Source: Cyclina sinensis (lineage: Eukaryota; Mollusca; Bivalvia; Venerida; Veneridae). Taken from it: a DNA stretch of 64,000 nucleotides. Each line of letters starts with the position of its first letter. Position 1 is the first letter of the stretch. The notes beneath the pieces are model-generated. The model saw nothing but the letters and a program-made list of their open reading frames with translations, did not search any database and was not told the DNA's origin. A program made the translations under genes and the position numbers. Shown in pieces: positions 12,090 to 27,000 of this stretch. Where the stretch lies: assembly GCA_012932295.1 (NCBI GenBank), contig JAAONU010000004.1:29490304-29554303 (forward strand). The letters run 5' to 3'.

Positions 12090-15000
12090 GTGAGTTTTTG
12101 CTACATTTTCTAAATGAATTTGAAGCATTGCAGGTATTTGCTAAAAGAGTCATCCCAGAATGATGCTCTTGCCAGTTGTCACTTTGCCTTTACAGGAATA
12201 TTCTAGGTCAAGTGAATATTTTTCACAGCTTTCTAAATATAATAACATAAACTGATAAGGCATCAAAAAATGTAATTTTACTCTACCAATACAGTCTCTG
12301 TAGAGTGTTGAAAGCAAAAACGTTGATTTACCACTTTAATCTCCACTTTTATACATGGTAAACTTTTGTTTGGGTCATTTGATTTAAAAAAAAAAAAAAA
12401 AAAAAATTCAACACTGTCTTGCTCATGTTTAAAATAATTAGCATGTCCAAGCATACAGAGTTTCCATACTCTGTACAAGTTAAAAGCAAAGAGGTGAACA
12501 AAAAAACATGACAAAGTTTATTTTCCATCCTAATTGCATCAAGTGAAAAAGCAATAGAAATGGTATTCATAGTCTAGGTGTATAGAGCTAAGGAACTAAG
12601 CAAATTTACTGTGCTAAATTAATATACATGCATACCTGCCATTCTTCCCAAATCATCCGGGATTGTCCCAAAAATCGGGTGTCCCAGAAATCATGAAAAA
12701 CCTGCATACCTTTGATCATACCAGTCAAATTTTTGACATGCTGCTAATCTTTTCATTATTGGTAATGATAATGTGCTCTGAATGCACCATGTGTCATAAA
12801 TAGACAATTAACAAAAGCTGCTATCGATTCAACGACTTACGATGTGTTAATATGTAACATTTTAGCACCCTATGAAGGCTGTTGCTGTTAATTGTTGTTA
12901 TTAATTGAGACGCTTACTTTAAATTAATTTAAATACACACATGCACCAACCTCATCAAAAAAAGATTTACAAAGGTTTTTTCAAATATCAGTTTGTTTGC
13001 TGTTGTCATTTGTTGGTATTAATAGAATTACTTTAAATGCACACATGTGCCGACTTAGCCCTTTGCATATCTATCTGAAGAAGAGTTGCTGCTTAAAATT
13101 AATTTTAACACATACATTTAACAGGCTTGTCCTTAACATATCTATTTGAGGAAGAAAATGATCGATTTAAAAAAAAGGTTTCCACAAGTTCGGCACCAGA
13201 GTAAGTCCTTGAACGATACGTCAATGATGTGCTGTGTTTTAAATTGATTTCAAAATGTCTAAATGTCCTGCAGATTGCCCTGCAAATGAAAGCAGCAGTA
13301 AAAGGGCTAAGGTTTAAATCTTAGTCTGTAATTTATTTAGTTTGAGACGACATATGCAGATTTTTAGTGAATGGTTTCTTTTTTAACAGCGACACTGGTG
13401 AAAACAAATTTCCTTCATATTCCATGTTGGATTTTTCAAAATCACTTAAGGCTTAACTCTTGTCTAATGCATATGATGTTGTATGATAAATATGGCATTT
13501 TGCCAGCAAAAGGGAATGATGCGATGTGACGTCATTCTATAGTTGCATCATTAGATAGTAACCTCATTTGATAGTTAATAATTCTAGTGCATATATGAAA
13601 TAAAGTGTCTGTGGGTAAGAGTCTTACATATGTTTATTATTACTGCTACGTACATTCATAAAACTTGAATAGAAAAGTTCTGAAATTAATAATACTGTTT
13701 TCTGTTTGAAAAAACATCTTCACAACAAATTATGAGTACTTAAAATGGTAAACCATGAAAAATATATGCAGAGTTAGATGACACGGAAAATTGGCAGATG
13801 TCCTGGAAATTGATTTAAAATCCTGGAAATGGCCTGAAAAATTATGGCAGGACTGGTACATACATGCCATGTCTCTGAACACACACATTCCACCAGCACA
13901 AGTGCTGACTTAGCATGTTTAGTATGTTTCGTGAAGGGTCAAACTTAAAAGAATCACAACTTTATCTTTCATCAAGTAACAGACAAGTTATTAAAGAATG
14001 TTCAGTGTTCAAGACAAGAGAAAACTATAGAATAGAATGACACTATGGGGGAAAACCCTAACATTTGATTGAATTTTAATAGATCTGAAATAAACATCAA
14101 TTAAATGCCTAGAACCCAAACAATTAACGCCTTTTACAGCTTTAAAGAAATGCCGATAGACACTTACCTGTCAATCAGGGCTCCTAAAATTTTGAAATCT
14201 CAATCGGTCCGAGACCTCAACCCCCCCCCCTCCCCTGGAGACCAAGAACCAACAAAAAAATAGAAACGATTTAAGGGCAAAGAACAATTTGAGTTATGAT
14301 AGTGTTTACGTCGCGAAAATATGTGTTTTTCAAAGCGAAAGTAGAATTAGAGCTAATTTTACAACGTCAGATTAGTCACTAAAATATTTTAAAGTGTGCT
14401 TTGTGCTGCAGCTAGCCACTATAATTACTATTACGCCCTTAATGAAATTAAGAAGACGACATTAATCGCCTATTTCGATGAGCCGAAAACTATAACACTT
14501 TCATTGCTTTGCTTCCCTAACTGAGACACAGAGATTATCGAGTAAACCAATCAGTTTTAATAAATAAATATGATGATAGCATTCTAATCTGTGTCCTTAT
14601 CATAATGAATGAACTTAATCCGTTGCCACAGGGAAGATTTGAAACAGACAAAATACACAACATGTCACCTCCATTCATGATCGGCGATCCTTGGACCGTC
14701 CAAGATAGTGAACTTTTGATGTTTTTTTTTTTCCCGAAAATTAAAAAATACATGAGTTTTTAAGGTCTTTCCATGAGGCCATTAGAAAGGGTAAAAATAC
14801 GTGAGTTTTTACCTCATGGCGTGAGACTTGGCATGTATGCTGGTAGGAAACATGACATGACAGTTGCTTGCTGGTGTATACTATTACATGTATGTCAGAT
14901 AAAATCAAAGTACTGAATGAGCAGGTGTGTTTATAGTTGCAACGTAGGTAGGTAAGCCTGTACTTCATTTGGATCAACACATAACGAAATGAGTTAATTT

Positions 15001-18000
15001 CTGTATTTTGTACTAGACAAGCATACATTATACATTTAAGATCATTACAAAGGAGATAAATAAATGCATACTGCACTTAAACTGTAATTATGCTGTTAAA
15101 CTTGACTGTCGATTTATATGTGGGTAGTTTTTGCTCTGATCGATTTGACCCGAATCATTTGTAAATTGGGCCATTTTGACCAGTCTCCAAATGAGTAATC
15201 TTGTGAGACTCAGTTGATAAGTCACCATTGTTAATATATAAGTGACACTTTTCTAAAAGGTGCATGCGCAATTTTTTTTTTTTTTTTCGGTTTGCTTTTT
15301 GTTCTTCTATTAAACTGTCTATAAACAAAAGATGTTTCCTTACAGCATATATAGCAACAGACTGAACTGTATGAAAATGCAGAATACTTTGTATACTCTC
15401 TATTGGTTAGAAAAATCAGAAACAATCTAACCACTTCTCTTTCTGTCAGTGATATAGTAACATGTTACAGAATTCATTTTGTACTTAGATCCTGACAGTT
15501 TGTACCAACAGAAGGTTTAAGTCTTTTGAAGATCAGAAAGCAATGCAGGGGTACTTAAGTCTGTAGGTGCTTTGTGAAGTAGTGAATAAAACCTGGTAAA
15601 AAAAAAATAAGTCCTTGGAGCTGAAATTTAAGTATACACTGCATAAGTTAGTGTTAGAGTAAAATTGTCATCAAGGAATACAGAATAACATATGGATTGT
15701 TCTGTTGCCATGAAAACAAACAGCTGTAAATTGCAGTGCACTTTCTGTGACCATTGTCAAATCAGCACCTTCAGTGCTTTGATAGATATTGCTTGTTTCA
15801 CAATGCAAGTAAAAATACTTAGGTTACTTCTAATCTCTATACTGTTACCCCAGTGTTTAAGTGGCTCTATGTAACAGTATGTATGTGCATTCTACAACAA
15901 GCCAAATTTAACAGTTAGAAGTTTTAATTTGACTATCATTCGAAAAATTATGAAAAATAAGTTACAGGGATTAATTGGTCCAGGCTACTATTTCTTGGAG
16001 ATACTGATTATTCTCCCTTCGATCATCATAACGAAACAGGGAGAAGTGAGGAGGGGGCCTTATACAATATTAAGCTAAATAGCTAAGATAACTAATGCTG
16101 TAAGCTTTCTTTAGACTATCATACATAACTTGAAACATAAGATATATTTCTACAATTACATTTTCATAATTATGCCCCCTCTTCAAAGAAGTGGGGGTAT
16201 ATTGCTTTGCATTTGTCTGTCTGTCGGTCGGTCCGTCGGTCCGTAGACCAAATGGTTTCCGACCAATAACTAAAGAATGCTAAGGCCTAGGAACTTCAAA
16301 CTTGGTAGGATGATTGTCCATCACCAGTAGATGACACCTATCGATTCTTGGGTCAAGCGGTCAAAGGTCAAGGTCACATTGACCTTGTAGGTAGAAACAG
16401 TTTCTGACAAATAACTAAAGAACGCTTAGGCCTAGGAACTTCAAACTTAGTAGGATGATTGTCCATCACCAGTAGATGACCCCTATTGATTTTGGGGTCA
16501 AGGGGTCAAAGGTCAAGGTCACATTGACCTTGTAGGTAGAAACGGTTTCCGACCAATAACTAGAGAACGCTTTGACCTAATTTCACCAAACTTGGTATAC
16601 TGGTTGGTCATCACCAGTAGATGACCCCTATTGATTTTGAGGTCATTAGGTCAAAGGTCAAGCTCACAGGGACCTTCATCCTAAAAATGGTTTCTGATCA
16701 ATAACTAGAGAAAGTTCTGTCCTAGGTTCACCAAACTTGGTATGCTGGTTGGTCATCACCAGTAGATGACCCCTATTGACTTTGAGGTCATTAGGTCAAA
16801 AGTCAAGATCACAGAGACTTTCATCCTTAAAACGGTTTCCGATCAATAACTAGAGAACGCTTTGACCTAGGTTCACCAAACTTGGTATGCTGGTTGGTCA
16901 TCACCAGTAGATGACCCCTATTGATTTTGAGGTCATTAGGTCAAAGGTCAAGCTCACAGGGACCTTCATCCTAAAAACAGTTTCTCATCAATAACTAGAG
17001 AACGCTTTGACCTAGGTTCACCAAACTTGGTATACTGGTTGGTCATCACCAGTAGATGACCCCTATTGATTGTGAGGTCATTAGGTCAAAGGTCAAGATC
17101 ACAGAGACCTTCATCCTAAAAACAGGTTTCTCATCAATAACTAGAGAACGCTTTGACCTAGGTTCACCAGACTTGGTATGCTGGTTGGTCATCACCAGTA
17201 GATGACCCTCTTTTGATTTTGAGGTCATTAGGTCAAGCTAACAGAGACTTTGACTCTAAAAACGGTTTCCGATCAATAACTAGAGAATGCTTTGACCTAG
17301 GTTCACCAAACTTGGTTTGCTGGTTGGTCATGACCAGTAAATGACCCCTATTGATTTTGAGGTCATTAGGTCAAAGGTCAAGGCCACAGGGACCTTGATT
17401 CTAAAAACGGGTTCTGATCAATAACTAGAGAATGCTTTGGCCCAACCACAAGCAATTAGGTGCTGCTGGGGGGCATTTATGTTTCACAAACATTTCTTGT
17501 TCAAGAAAGAGAAGATAGGCTGTACCAGACAGTAAACACACCAACTACTATCATGTAAAACTGAAAAACTGACTTATATAACTTAAACGGTATAAAGGAA
17601 TGTTGTATAAATGAATTGAAACAGGATAAAAGTCTCACTGCATTCAAGGATAAAGAGTATCAGTTCTAAATTTTCTTGCAACACATTTATTATGTCTGAT
17701 GTTATCTTTACTTTCAGTTGAAAGCCTATCCCCCCTATGAGAATTTTTCACAATGTGTTAGCTTTCATAACTGGATTAACTTTCAAAGAAATGTGATACC
17801 CTTAAACAAGAAATGTAATACCCAAAGTAACAATATACAATTAAATCTGGTCCAATTTACAACATGGAAGTGATTACATACTTTAAGTCAGAGCCACAAA
17901 AAACATTGTGACCTTGTTAACATAAAAGATATTATCTAAGATTTTCTTTTAAAGTTTGAATTTCTCTTCCTCAGTTTTGTCCAAATTAAAAGAAAGGTTG

Positions 18001-21000
18001 GTCATTCCATTTCAAGTCACACACAATAATACAGGTGCAGATCCATGATTTCAGGTTAGTGGGGGTGGGGGGGAAGGAGGGCGCGGTGCAAAATGTTCAG
18101 CCCAATTTGTGTCCGTTTTCTACCTCATTTCAACAGTTGTGGTTATGCTAGAGTATACTGATTTGGCAATATCACATGGGCCTCTGATTATTCAATTCAA
18201 TGTTGAACAATAAAGTATGCATTATTTAAAGACATATTCAAAATAGACCTACAATAACACCTATGGTTCAGGAATTTTTTTTGGGGGGGGGGGGGGGTGC
18301 CTCTGGGTCCGCTAGTGTAATATAAATTTACCGACCTTGTAAAAAAAAAAAAAAAAATCAACCCCACATTTCTTGATAGAATATCTTTTACCTTAACATT
18401 TTCAGCATTCTTTAAAATAAAAACATTGATAAACTTTTCATTCAACTGGTAAACAATTTAAAAAATCACCTGTTATTTAAAATCTTCATAGATGTTTTTA
18501 AATCTCTGTTAGGTCAATGTTAAAGAAAATGATTGAATGTTGACCCTGTTAAATTGAAACATTGTAATTAGGACTTTTTAGCTCAGCAGAGCACCAACTG
18601 CTCAAAGTGAGATTTTGTGAGAGTGTGATGTCCATCATCAGTACATGTGTCCCTCTAGACTTGACTTAGAATTATCATCTTTTTAGCTTTTTCTGATCAG
18701 GCTTCGTACGTCGTTGTCCGTCCATCCGTTGTCAACTTTTCTTTCAAACGACATCTCCTCTGAAACCAATGGGTCAGATCTAATGAAACCTGCCTGGGAT
18801 GTTCCTTGCATGAAGCTCTACCAAGATTGTTCAATGGTTCTGGTCCATTATATTTCTGGTTCACTGGAGCTAAAAATAGATTTTAAAAGTTGGATCTTTA
18901 AAAATCTTCTTCTTCGAAACCTCAAGGCCTGGAGCTTAGATATTTGGTATGAAGCATCATCTAGTGGACCGCTAACAAGTTTGTTCAAATTATGACCCTG
19001 GGGTCAAAACTGAGCCCAACCCAGTGTCAGTTGATTTTACATAGGTTTATATAGGAAAAACTTAAAAATCTTCTTATCAGAAACCACAAGGCCTAGAGTT
19101 GAGATATTTGGTGTGCAGCATTGTCCAGTGGACCTCTACCAAGTTTGTTCAAATCATGGCCCCTTTGTCAAAAATGGCCCCGCCCCAGGGGTTTGACTTG
19201 TTAAAATGTTGCCTTGCCTGACTTCAGACTTGATGTATTCTGTTGTATCATAAAGGAGTTTCTAATCTGTGATATTTCTAACAATAGTTTCTAATCTGAG
19301 ATAACAGAAAAATTTAAAAGGATATGAGTTCATAAATAAGGCTTTTGACAGTTTTTTGTTTGTTTTTTTTTTGATTGCAGAATATAAAAAAGGAAATATT
19401 TATTGATAATCTGGAATACGAACTTTTTAGTAGTTCCTATTGCTGAAATGAAAATTTTTAGCTCACCTGAGCTGGCTCATGTTGAGCTATTAGGATTGAT
19501 CAATGTCCGTCGTCTGTTGTCCGGCAACACTTAGTTCGTTAACACTCTAGTGGTCACATTTTTGCCTCAATTGTCATGAAACTTAGTCGGAATGTTTGTC
19601 CCAGTGATTACTTGGACGAGTTCGAACGTGGGTTATCGGGGATGAAAAACTAGGTCACAAAGCCCCAAAATAGAAAAAAACCTTGTTAACAATCTAGAGG
19701 CTACATTTTCCGTCCTGATAACCTGGAAATTTGTCAGAAAAGTTGTTTCAATAATTTCTAGCTCAAGTTCGAATATGGGTCATCTGGGGTCAAAAACTAG
19801 GTCACAGAACCCAAGTATGGGAAAACTTTGTTAACACTCTAGAGGCTACATTTTCAGTCCAAATAACCTGGACTTTTTTCAGAAAAGTTGTTTTGGTAAT
19901 TTCTAGGTCAAGTTCGAATATGGGTCATCAGGGGTCAATTAATCAGGTCCATGACAGTTTTGTTAAAAGGAGTCATACTTAGGTGAGCGATCTACAGCCA
20001 TCATGGCCCTCTTGTTTAAAATGGTTTTGAAAAAAATTATTGATTTTTTTTTTATTATTGAAGAATATCTCTTCTTTGTTTCTTTCTGTCAATGTAAAGT
20101 ACAGGTGCACTTTATGACAATAAAATCTGTCAAGTTTAATGTTATGGTCACATGTTCACTGACATTGATGAGAGAAATATGACAGCCTTATAAATATTGT
20201 AGCTAATTTATGTTTCTTTTAGTCAAAGTAGCTTGACATCTTAGTGGTCACATGATAATATCATGTGATTTTATTTTTAGCAAATTAAATGATTTATTAA
20301 AGCAGATTCATTGTTATTACAAGATGGGTCCTTCCATCTATGCTTTTCATTAAGTATCTTTAATCTCCTAAAATAAAATTGGTTACACAGATGTAATTGA
20401 TTTAACATAGAATACTGAAATTTGGCAGGTTATAGACAAACAGATTTTCCCTTACTTGCTAAATTTACTTGTTTATTTGTTCATTATTCATTGTTTAGCT
20501 GTATGTCAGTTATTGTGATACAAATTATATGGAATAGTGGAACAATGCAGACACCATGACCATGGTCCAACTGAATATATGTGCAAGCTGATCTAGCTCT
20601 TAGTCTATGGTCACATCGTGAAATACCAGAGAGGCATGCTGTTGCCAGCCAGCCAATTTGATTAATATACTTAGAAGATAAGTTAATTGCCTAAATGAGT
20701 AACTCATGTTAAAAAAAATATAATTTGGTGATATAAACCAAGATAACCTGAGATTTACTTATATATATTAACAAAATTACTTCTCAACATTATAGTAGGT
20801 ACAGAGTACATGGCCGTACATAAAGCTGAAAGGGCTAAAATCACAAAAACTCTGTGTTAACGGAGTTTCAGTTCTAAAGAGAATACTCCTGGTTCTCTTT
20901 ACTACTTATTAATTAGTTCTCGAGATAATTCTTATTTAAGGAAAATTGTAATATATGTAAGTTTGGCTTAAATACCTTCGATTTTAATAATTATCTTATT

Positions 21001-24000
21001 AAAATTCATAAGAATTTTAAACTCTCTGGAATTACAACTTAATTTAAAACACGTTAATAAGATAAAAGCCTTGCTATTATTGATAATACGATAGGAAATA
21101 TAAATGAGAGACTTAGAATACTAGATTGACAGAAAATAGTCAAAGATTTAAGAAATTATATGTCAGATAATTTATGAAATTAAACTTAGCTACTTGAATA
21201 CATATGTTTAAACAGCATAAGAGAACATTTATTATTCTCTTTTAAAATCTAATGATGTTGGATCAACTTATAGTTGTCCAACATCATCAGATTATATGAA
21301 GATAACCTACACATGGCAATAATTTTTATAAGAATTTTAATAATAAGATATAATAATTTAATGTTGTGCTCGGCCATATGGCAGAAGCCGGTGCCGAGGG
21401 TAAACAACTCTAATCATCATCATCAAGATAACCTGCATCATTGTAAACATTTTTTTTTTCAACATTGAAAGGATGCACAAAGTCATGATAATTGAGTGGA
21501 ATGTGTTGGTGCCAAATTGTTTCTTTATACTTGAAGAAAAAAGATATTTGATATATCTTGTTGTATAGTTCAAACACTACAAAAAAAATATCTTCATGAA
21601 ATTATAAAGCATCAGTCTAAATCTGTGCCTCTTGTTTTATTTCAGAAACTTGTGGTAAAACCTGACCAGCTGATAAAAAGGCGTGGCAAGCTCGGTCTGA
21701 TCAAGGCCGGTACAGATCTAGCTGGTGTGCAAGAATGGCTGAAACCAAAGCTTGGACAAAACTTCACGGTATGAAGATGTCTTTATTGTTTGCAGATTTA
21801 TTATGCCTCTGTTATCAAGTAGTCAAGGTGACTAACTTTGAACTTAATTGACATCTCATTAAAAGAGGGTTGTGTGAACATACTGCAGCAAATGATTCAT
21901 TGTTTGAGAAATTTGGTAGTTTCTTAAGGAGGATGGAAGTCTAGTACAGGTCCTTCTTAGGAAGAATTTTTAGACAGACCATCTATGAATAATTGAAAAG
22001 TTGTTGAAATAGGTGTTACAATTGAAATCCATGCAAAATAAAAGTTACTAAAGGTATATGTAAATATTTGAGAAATTTTGTCATGATGATTCAGTTTATA
22101 AAGTTGTTCCAATAGAAAATTTAAGAAAAAAAAGATTGAAGACTTATTAAATAGCTTACAGTGGTTCAGGCCTATACATTTTTTTCAGTCATAAGAAAGT
22201 AAGTTGCAAGCCTGTTAACCACAGGAAAAAAACTGGATCTGCCATTAATGACCTTTAAAGCAGACCATACTATTGTTAGTTGTGACAATGAGAATATTTC
22301 TCAGACAAAATTCTCCCCATCAAAATATCAAAGGTTTGTCTGTGTCTTGGACTATCATGGCATTTTCCTTTATAATCAATTCTTTCAAATAGACTCGAAC
22401 AGTCTTGTTATTGATCAGGTCTTGTTTTCTCTTGAAATCTGCAAAAAACGGCAGAAATCACAAAGTTTGGGAGACTACTGATTTTGGAAAGGATAGGTTA
22501 TGTTGTGTTTTATGGCTAATCCTTCAGTAAATATTGACATGTTTTATTGAATGTATTACAATAAACCTGTTACAGTAACTGAATATTTTGGTTATTTTGA
22601 CCCTGATAATTGTCTTAATGACACCGGGGAGGTGAAGTGGGAGGAATGAGCTTAATTACTTTACATTTGAATTCTAGTAGTTAAGGGCCTCTTAAATTGC
22701 CTGTTCAAGGGACTAGAATTTTAACAGAACCGAAAACAGTGGATTTTCACAATTATAAACATTCTGGACATGATAGGTAAAGTTGATAAAGATACCCAAT
22801 ACTCAAACAATGTACCTCATTTTCAGCTCACCTTCACATCTCTGTTCCGTAGGTTTCGCTTTATTGCCTTTTGGCCTTGAAATGTTTAATGTTGAAGAAA
22901 TTTCATTTTCTGAGAAAAATTTTCATTAATTTCATCCCAGTGAAATTTTATAGGATGACATACTAACAGACTACGTGTGACTTGGTTTGTAATTTTGAAG
23001 AAGATAAAGACTTTTGGTTTGGAAACATGATATACATTGTAGCTAGACAAGTGCTGTCAGTTTGTTCCCTAAAATGCTCTTAACGAGGCACACCGTTAAA
23101 TTTCAAGAATGCTGTTTTCCTCAAAATTATGTTAATGTGAATCTTATTGAATGATTTATTACAGGATGTTAATGTGTAATTCTAAGTACAGCCTGCAAAC
23201 TGAATCCACTGATACAAGTCTTTATAGAGAGTTGTTGTTTGCTTTTTATCTGGTTTTAGAAGTGTACAAAAAGTGTAGAAAATTTAGAGGTAGGAATTAT
23301 ATTTGAATGATTTGATGATCGTTCTTTTAATCATAACCTGATCTCAGAATGTAGAATAAATTAAGAATCATGTGGTTCGATCTACTTTGCTAGTGCAATT
23401 CTGTATGTCTGTTTGAAACACAGACTTGACTTTAAGTTCTATTCTTACCCAGGTCTTTGTATTGGTTCTCTATAGTGAACCAAGTTGTGGTTCACTTGAG
23501 CCAGACAGATAATGATCTGATAAATCCATTGTTATAGAGAAGCTGGTGGCAATGTAGCACAATTTAGCCATTTATCCATCAATATGGCAGCTTCCTTGTG
23601 AATATAACAGCTGATCTCCCTCCCAGATCAATAACAAACTGAAAATCGTGCAAATTGTTCGAGATCTTAATCTTGTATTTAATCAGTCTTTTCAATTTCG
23701 TGCTTTGATCCAAGCTCTGGCCATAGACTTTCAGTTTTGTAGTTGTATACCATACTTTCTCCTCTCTTGGCACCCTAGTCCATCTGAAACTGAACTGCAA
23801 ACTTTTTGCAGGTAAAGAGATAGAATATACAGTTTTATAGCAATTGGTACCTAATATGGAATCATAACTTTACTATTGTGTGTTCTCTACATATTTTATA
23901 GATTTTCCTGCAAAATTATTTGTCTATATGATATAAAACCTTTACCCAAAAGAAAAAATAGTTTTGTTACTTGTTTAACTTTAAATAAGTTTTTCAGCCA

Positions 24001-27000
24001 TCGTATTGTTTAAAGTCTAATTTTACTTAATCGCACAAAAATTTACTTCAGTAGAAACAAATGTTACACAATTAGTAATGTAAGCTAGATTATTTAGACA
24101 AATTTGTCATTAATGAGTTAAGGTAATGTCTGGGAGGATTTGGATACCACTGATTTTTCCATGAAGTGCCTGTATTAGGAATCAATATTACAGAAGAGGT
24201 CTATAATTTGGTACCATTTCTACATTGATTTTCTTGAAAAGACTTGATTATATGGAAGAAATTCAGTTTCTTTTTCATTAGATAATTTTCTTGATAGATA
24301 GACTACAGGAAATATAACTGACATCGGCTAACATTTTATTTCTGCAGTGTTTGCTGTATTTTTATATTCGTATAAAATCAGACAAGTGTAATCAATAATT
24401 TTTATGAGGGAAAATTATTTTTTTAAGGGTAGTACATTGTATTTGTGCTTTTACTGAGATATTGAATGGTTCCAATTTCTTTTGTTTTGAGATTTGAACT
24501 GCTTGCTTTATCTAAATGAAAGTTAAGAAAGTATTATTTTTTCTTTAATTGTGAGGAAAGCTAAAATGTATAATCCAAAGTCAGTTATTACCAGATACAA
24601 CCTAAATGCAGTTTCTCTCAGCTGGAACTCCAGTCCTGATCCATACCACAAAACACATAAAGGATACTGACAGTAATTATCTTGAAACATAAATTGGGAG
24701 AATGAGAATTGGTCAAGGGGTTAAGGTGCCCGGTCTCCCTATCCGCAAGTTGCTGGTTCGAATTCCACCAGGGGTGAGAGTCTCCAATGACATTCCACAT
24801 TCCTCACTTTTGAAGAGAGTACTGGTTTAAACTGAGGAAGCAGTCATTGAGAAGGATTAATATGAGTTGCAAGAACTTGCTTCCCAAACGATGTAACATG
24901 AATAAGTTTAAAATAAACTCAGTCATAAAACTCACCAGTGACTACTTCGATTGATACCCACGGTTGCTTATTACATGTGATAAAGGTTAATGGATTTGGC
25001 CGTGGGTATCCGATGATGCAGTGACTAAGTTATTTAAACTTTCAGTGTTGAGTTCTGTACAGTAGTGAATCAAACTTCACTCATAAAAACATACTCAGAG
25101 ACTGCTTTCAGTGACAAAACCATGTTTAATTTACCAGCTGTTTAATTTATTGATGGCTAGTTGTTCAAGCAAACACACACTGCTTATGCAAGCTGTTACT
25201 TTCTTTGGCTCCAGTGTCCTGCAAGATATCCCTAACCTTTAAGTGTATCATTCAAGTTATGTCAGCATTTGTAATATGCCGCATTTGTTCAGTGCTGTGC
25301 TGCCACATCTTTTAAACTGATTTCTTCTTCATGATTGCAACACCCACCCTGCTTATAGTAATTTTTTCAAAACTGCTAACCTCAGGCAGATGGTGTACTT
25401 CAGGCAGATTGTGCCACACCTTGCAGAGCTACGATAAGTGGACTATTCTAGGTAACTAAATGCTTTTTTTACTTCCAGGTTGGAAAATCTGTTGGAAGAT
25501 TGAAAAGATTCATCATAGAGCCATTTGTCTCACATACACAGGTTAGTGAACATAGGTCAGAATCCACATAATGCTAGACAGTCAAGTGTGTTAGTCCAGA
25601 TCAGAGAAAAAGATGGGATCATTTTTTTCTAGACCACATTTTTTCTTTTCTAACATCTTTTCCCCTTGCAAAACGTAAAGAACTGAACAATGTTTATGTA
25701 GTACAATTGTGTGATTCAGTTACGATTGTATATGCAAGTAAAATAGTTCTTTGTTTCACTTAAACCTTGATCTTTTTAGCTCACCTGTCACATAGAGACT
25801 TTCGTCCGTCGTCCGTCCGTCTATCGTCCGTTCACAATAGTTGTCCGCGCTCTAGTGGTCTTAATTTTGGTGCGATCTTCTTTAAACTTGGTCAGAATGT
25901 TTATCTCAATGATATCTAGGTCAAGTTCATAACTGGGTCATCTCACCCTTAAAACTATGTCACTAGGTCAAATTATAGAAAAAGCTTGTCCGCACTCTAG
26001 CAGTCTTAATTTTGGTCCGATCTTCTTCAAACCTGCTCAGATTGTTTATCTCAATGATATCTAGGTCAAGTTTGTAACTGGGTCATGTGACCTTGAAAAC
26101 AAGGTAACTTGTTCGAATTTTAGAAAAAGCTTGTCCGCACTCTAGTGGTCTTAATTTTGGTCTGATCTTCACTTTCATTACCGTAAGATCTTGGTTCCTT
26201 TCTTCAAATTGCCATATTGCATTATTGGTTACAGAGTCATGGCCCCTGAAAGTGCCAAAATTAACTATTTAGACCTTGTCTGCACAATAGCAGCTTCATT
26301 TTTCATTTGAATTTAATCAGACTTGTACAATACTTGAGTTAATATAAGATCTTGCAGGGTTGCCAGGGGACTTGAAAAGTCAGGGAAAATTTGATTTTTT
26401 TTTCAAGGTTAGGATATTGTCAGGGAATTTTGAAAATTGGTCAGTGAAAAATAAAATCCAGAAAAGTTAGTGAAAAGTCAGGGAAAAATAATTTTGAAGG
26501 GCTAATATTGTTCTATTTTATTAAAGATTGCATTTACACATTTTTTCCGTTATGAATCTTTTTCTTTATAATTGTGTACATTGTATTTTATAAAAGTTCT
26601 AGTATTATAAATAAGATTACTTAAAGACTGAAAGTCTCTGCAACCCTTTCAACCAAAAATTAAAATAAGTATGTGTTACACTCGAAACCCATGTTCCTCC
26701 CTCCAAGATCCATGTAACAGCAACCCTCTGAACTTAGTAAGTTCTGCTATATAGGCCTTACTGCTGATAGTTTGTGTCTTGCCCATATATTTTTTGCATC
26801 TATGGTTGGATTTTAAAATAATTAGCAGAATTGGCAATGGAGTGAACATGTGTCATGTACATAATCCCTGTTTGGAACGGTGTTCCAACATTCAGTTCAC
26901 AGCAACCTAGTTTTTTGTATAACGGCAGGATTGTTTAAAAAATATTGCAGCACAAACTTCTACATTTTTCAAGATACTGCTTTGAAACTTTAAACATGTT

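Larger units (their letters stand above)
12090..21645 (+). other. ACLY intron 1, repeat-rich
   Basis: No exon is supported inside. It holds homopolymer runs (A at about 12387-12406, C near 14221, G near 18283, A near 18341), a possible 1.2 kb element between CCTGCCAT and ATGGCAGG (about 12640-13850), a family B element (16171-17501), a partial family A element (18575-19200), a complete family A element (19457-20016) and a strong hairpin at 21253-21286. The open frames at 14535-15076, 15231-15434 and 17046-17228 (- strand) and at 15692-15874 and 18714-18995 (+ strand) have no domains and follow repeats or chance. Confidence 0.6.

Noticed and set aside
14535..15076. - strand open frames of 72 and 111 codons in ACLY intron 1
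   Set aside because: AT-biased composition, no domain, no splice or start context, and inside an intron of a well-supported + strand gene.
17046..17228. - strand open frame [20 protein letters not shown]
   Set aside because: Antisense reading of the 145 bp tandem units; it shifts with repeat boundaries and is not a gene.
16200..17480. CRISPR-like array of regularly spaced repeats
   Set aside because: The units are whole 145 bp tandem copies with no unique spacers, in a eukaryotic intron.
18197..18445. - strand open frame with poly-Phe and poly-Pro runs
   Set aside because: Created by homopolymer A and G tracts; no conserved content.
24710..24790. Possible tRNA gene
   Set aside because: A and B boxes are present, but cloverleaf pairing is poor and a non-tRNA body follows, so it is a SINE.
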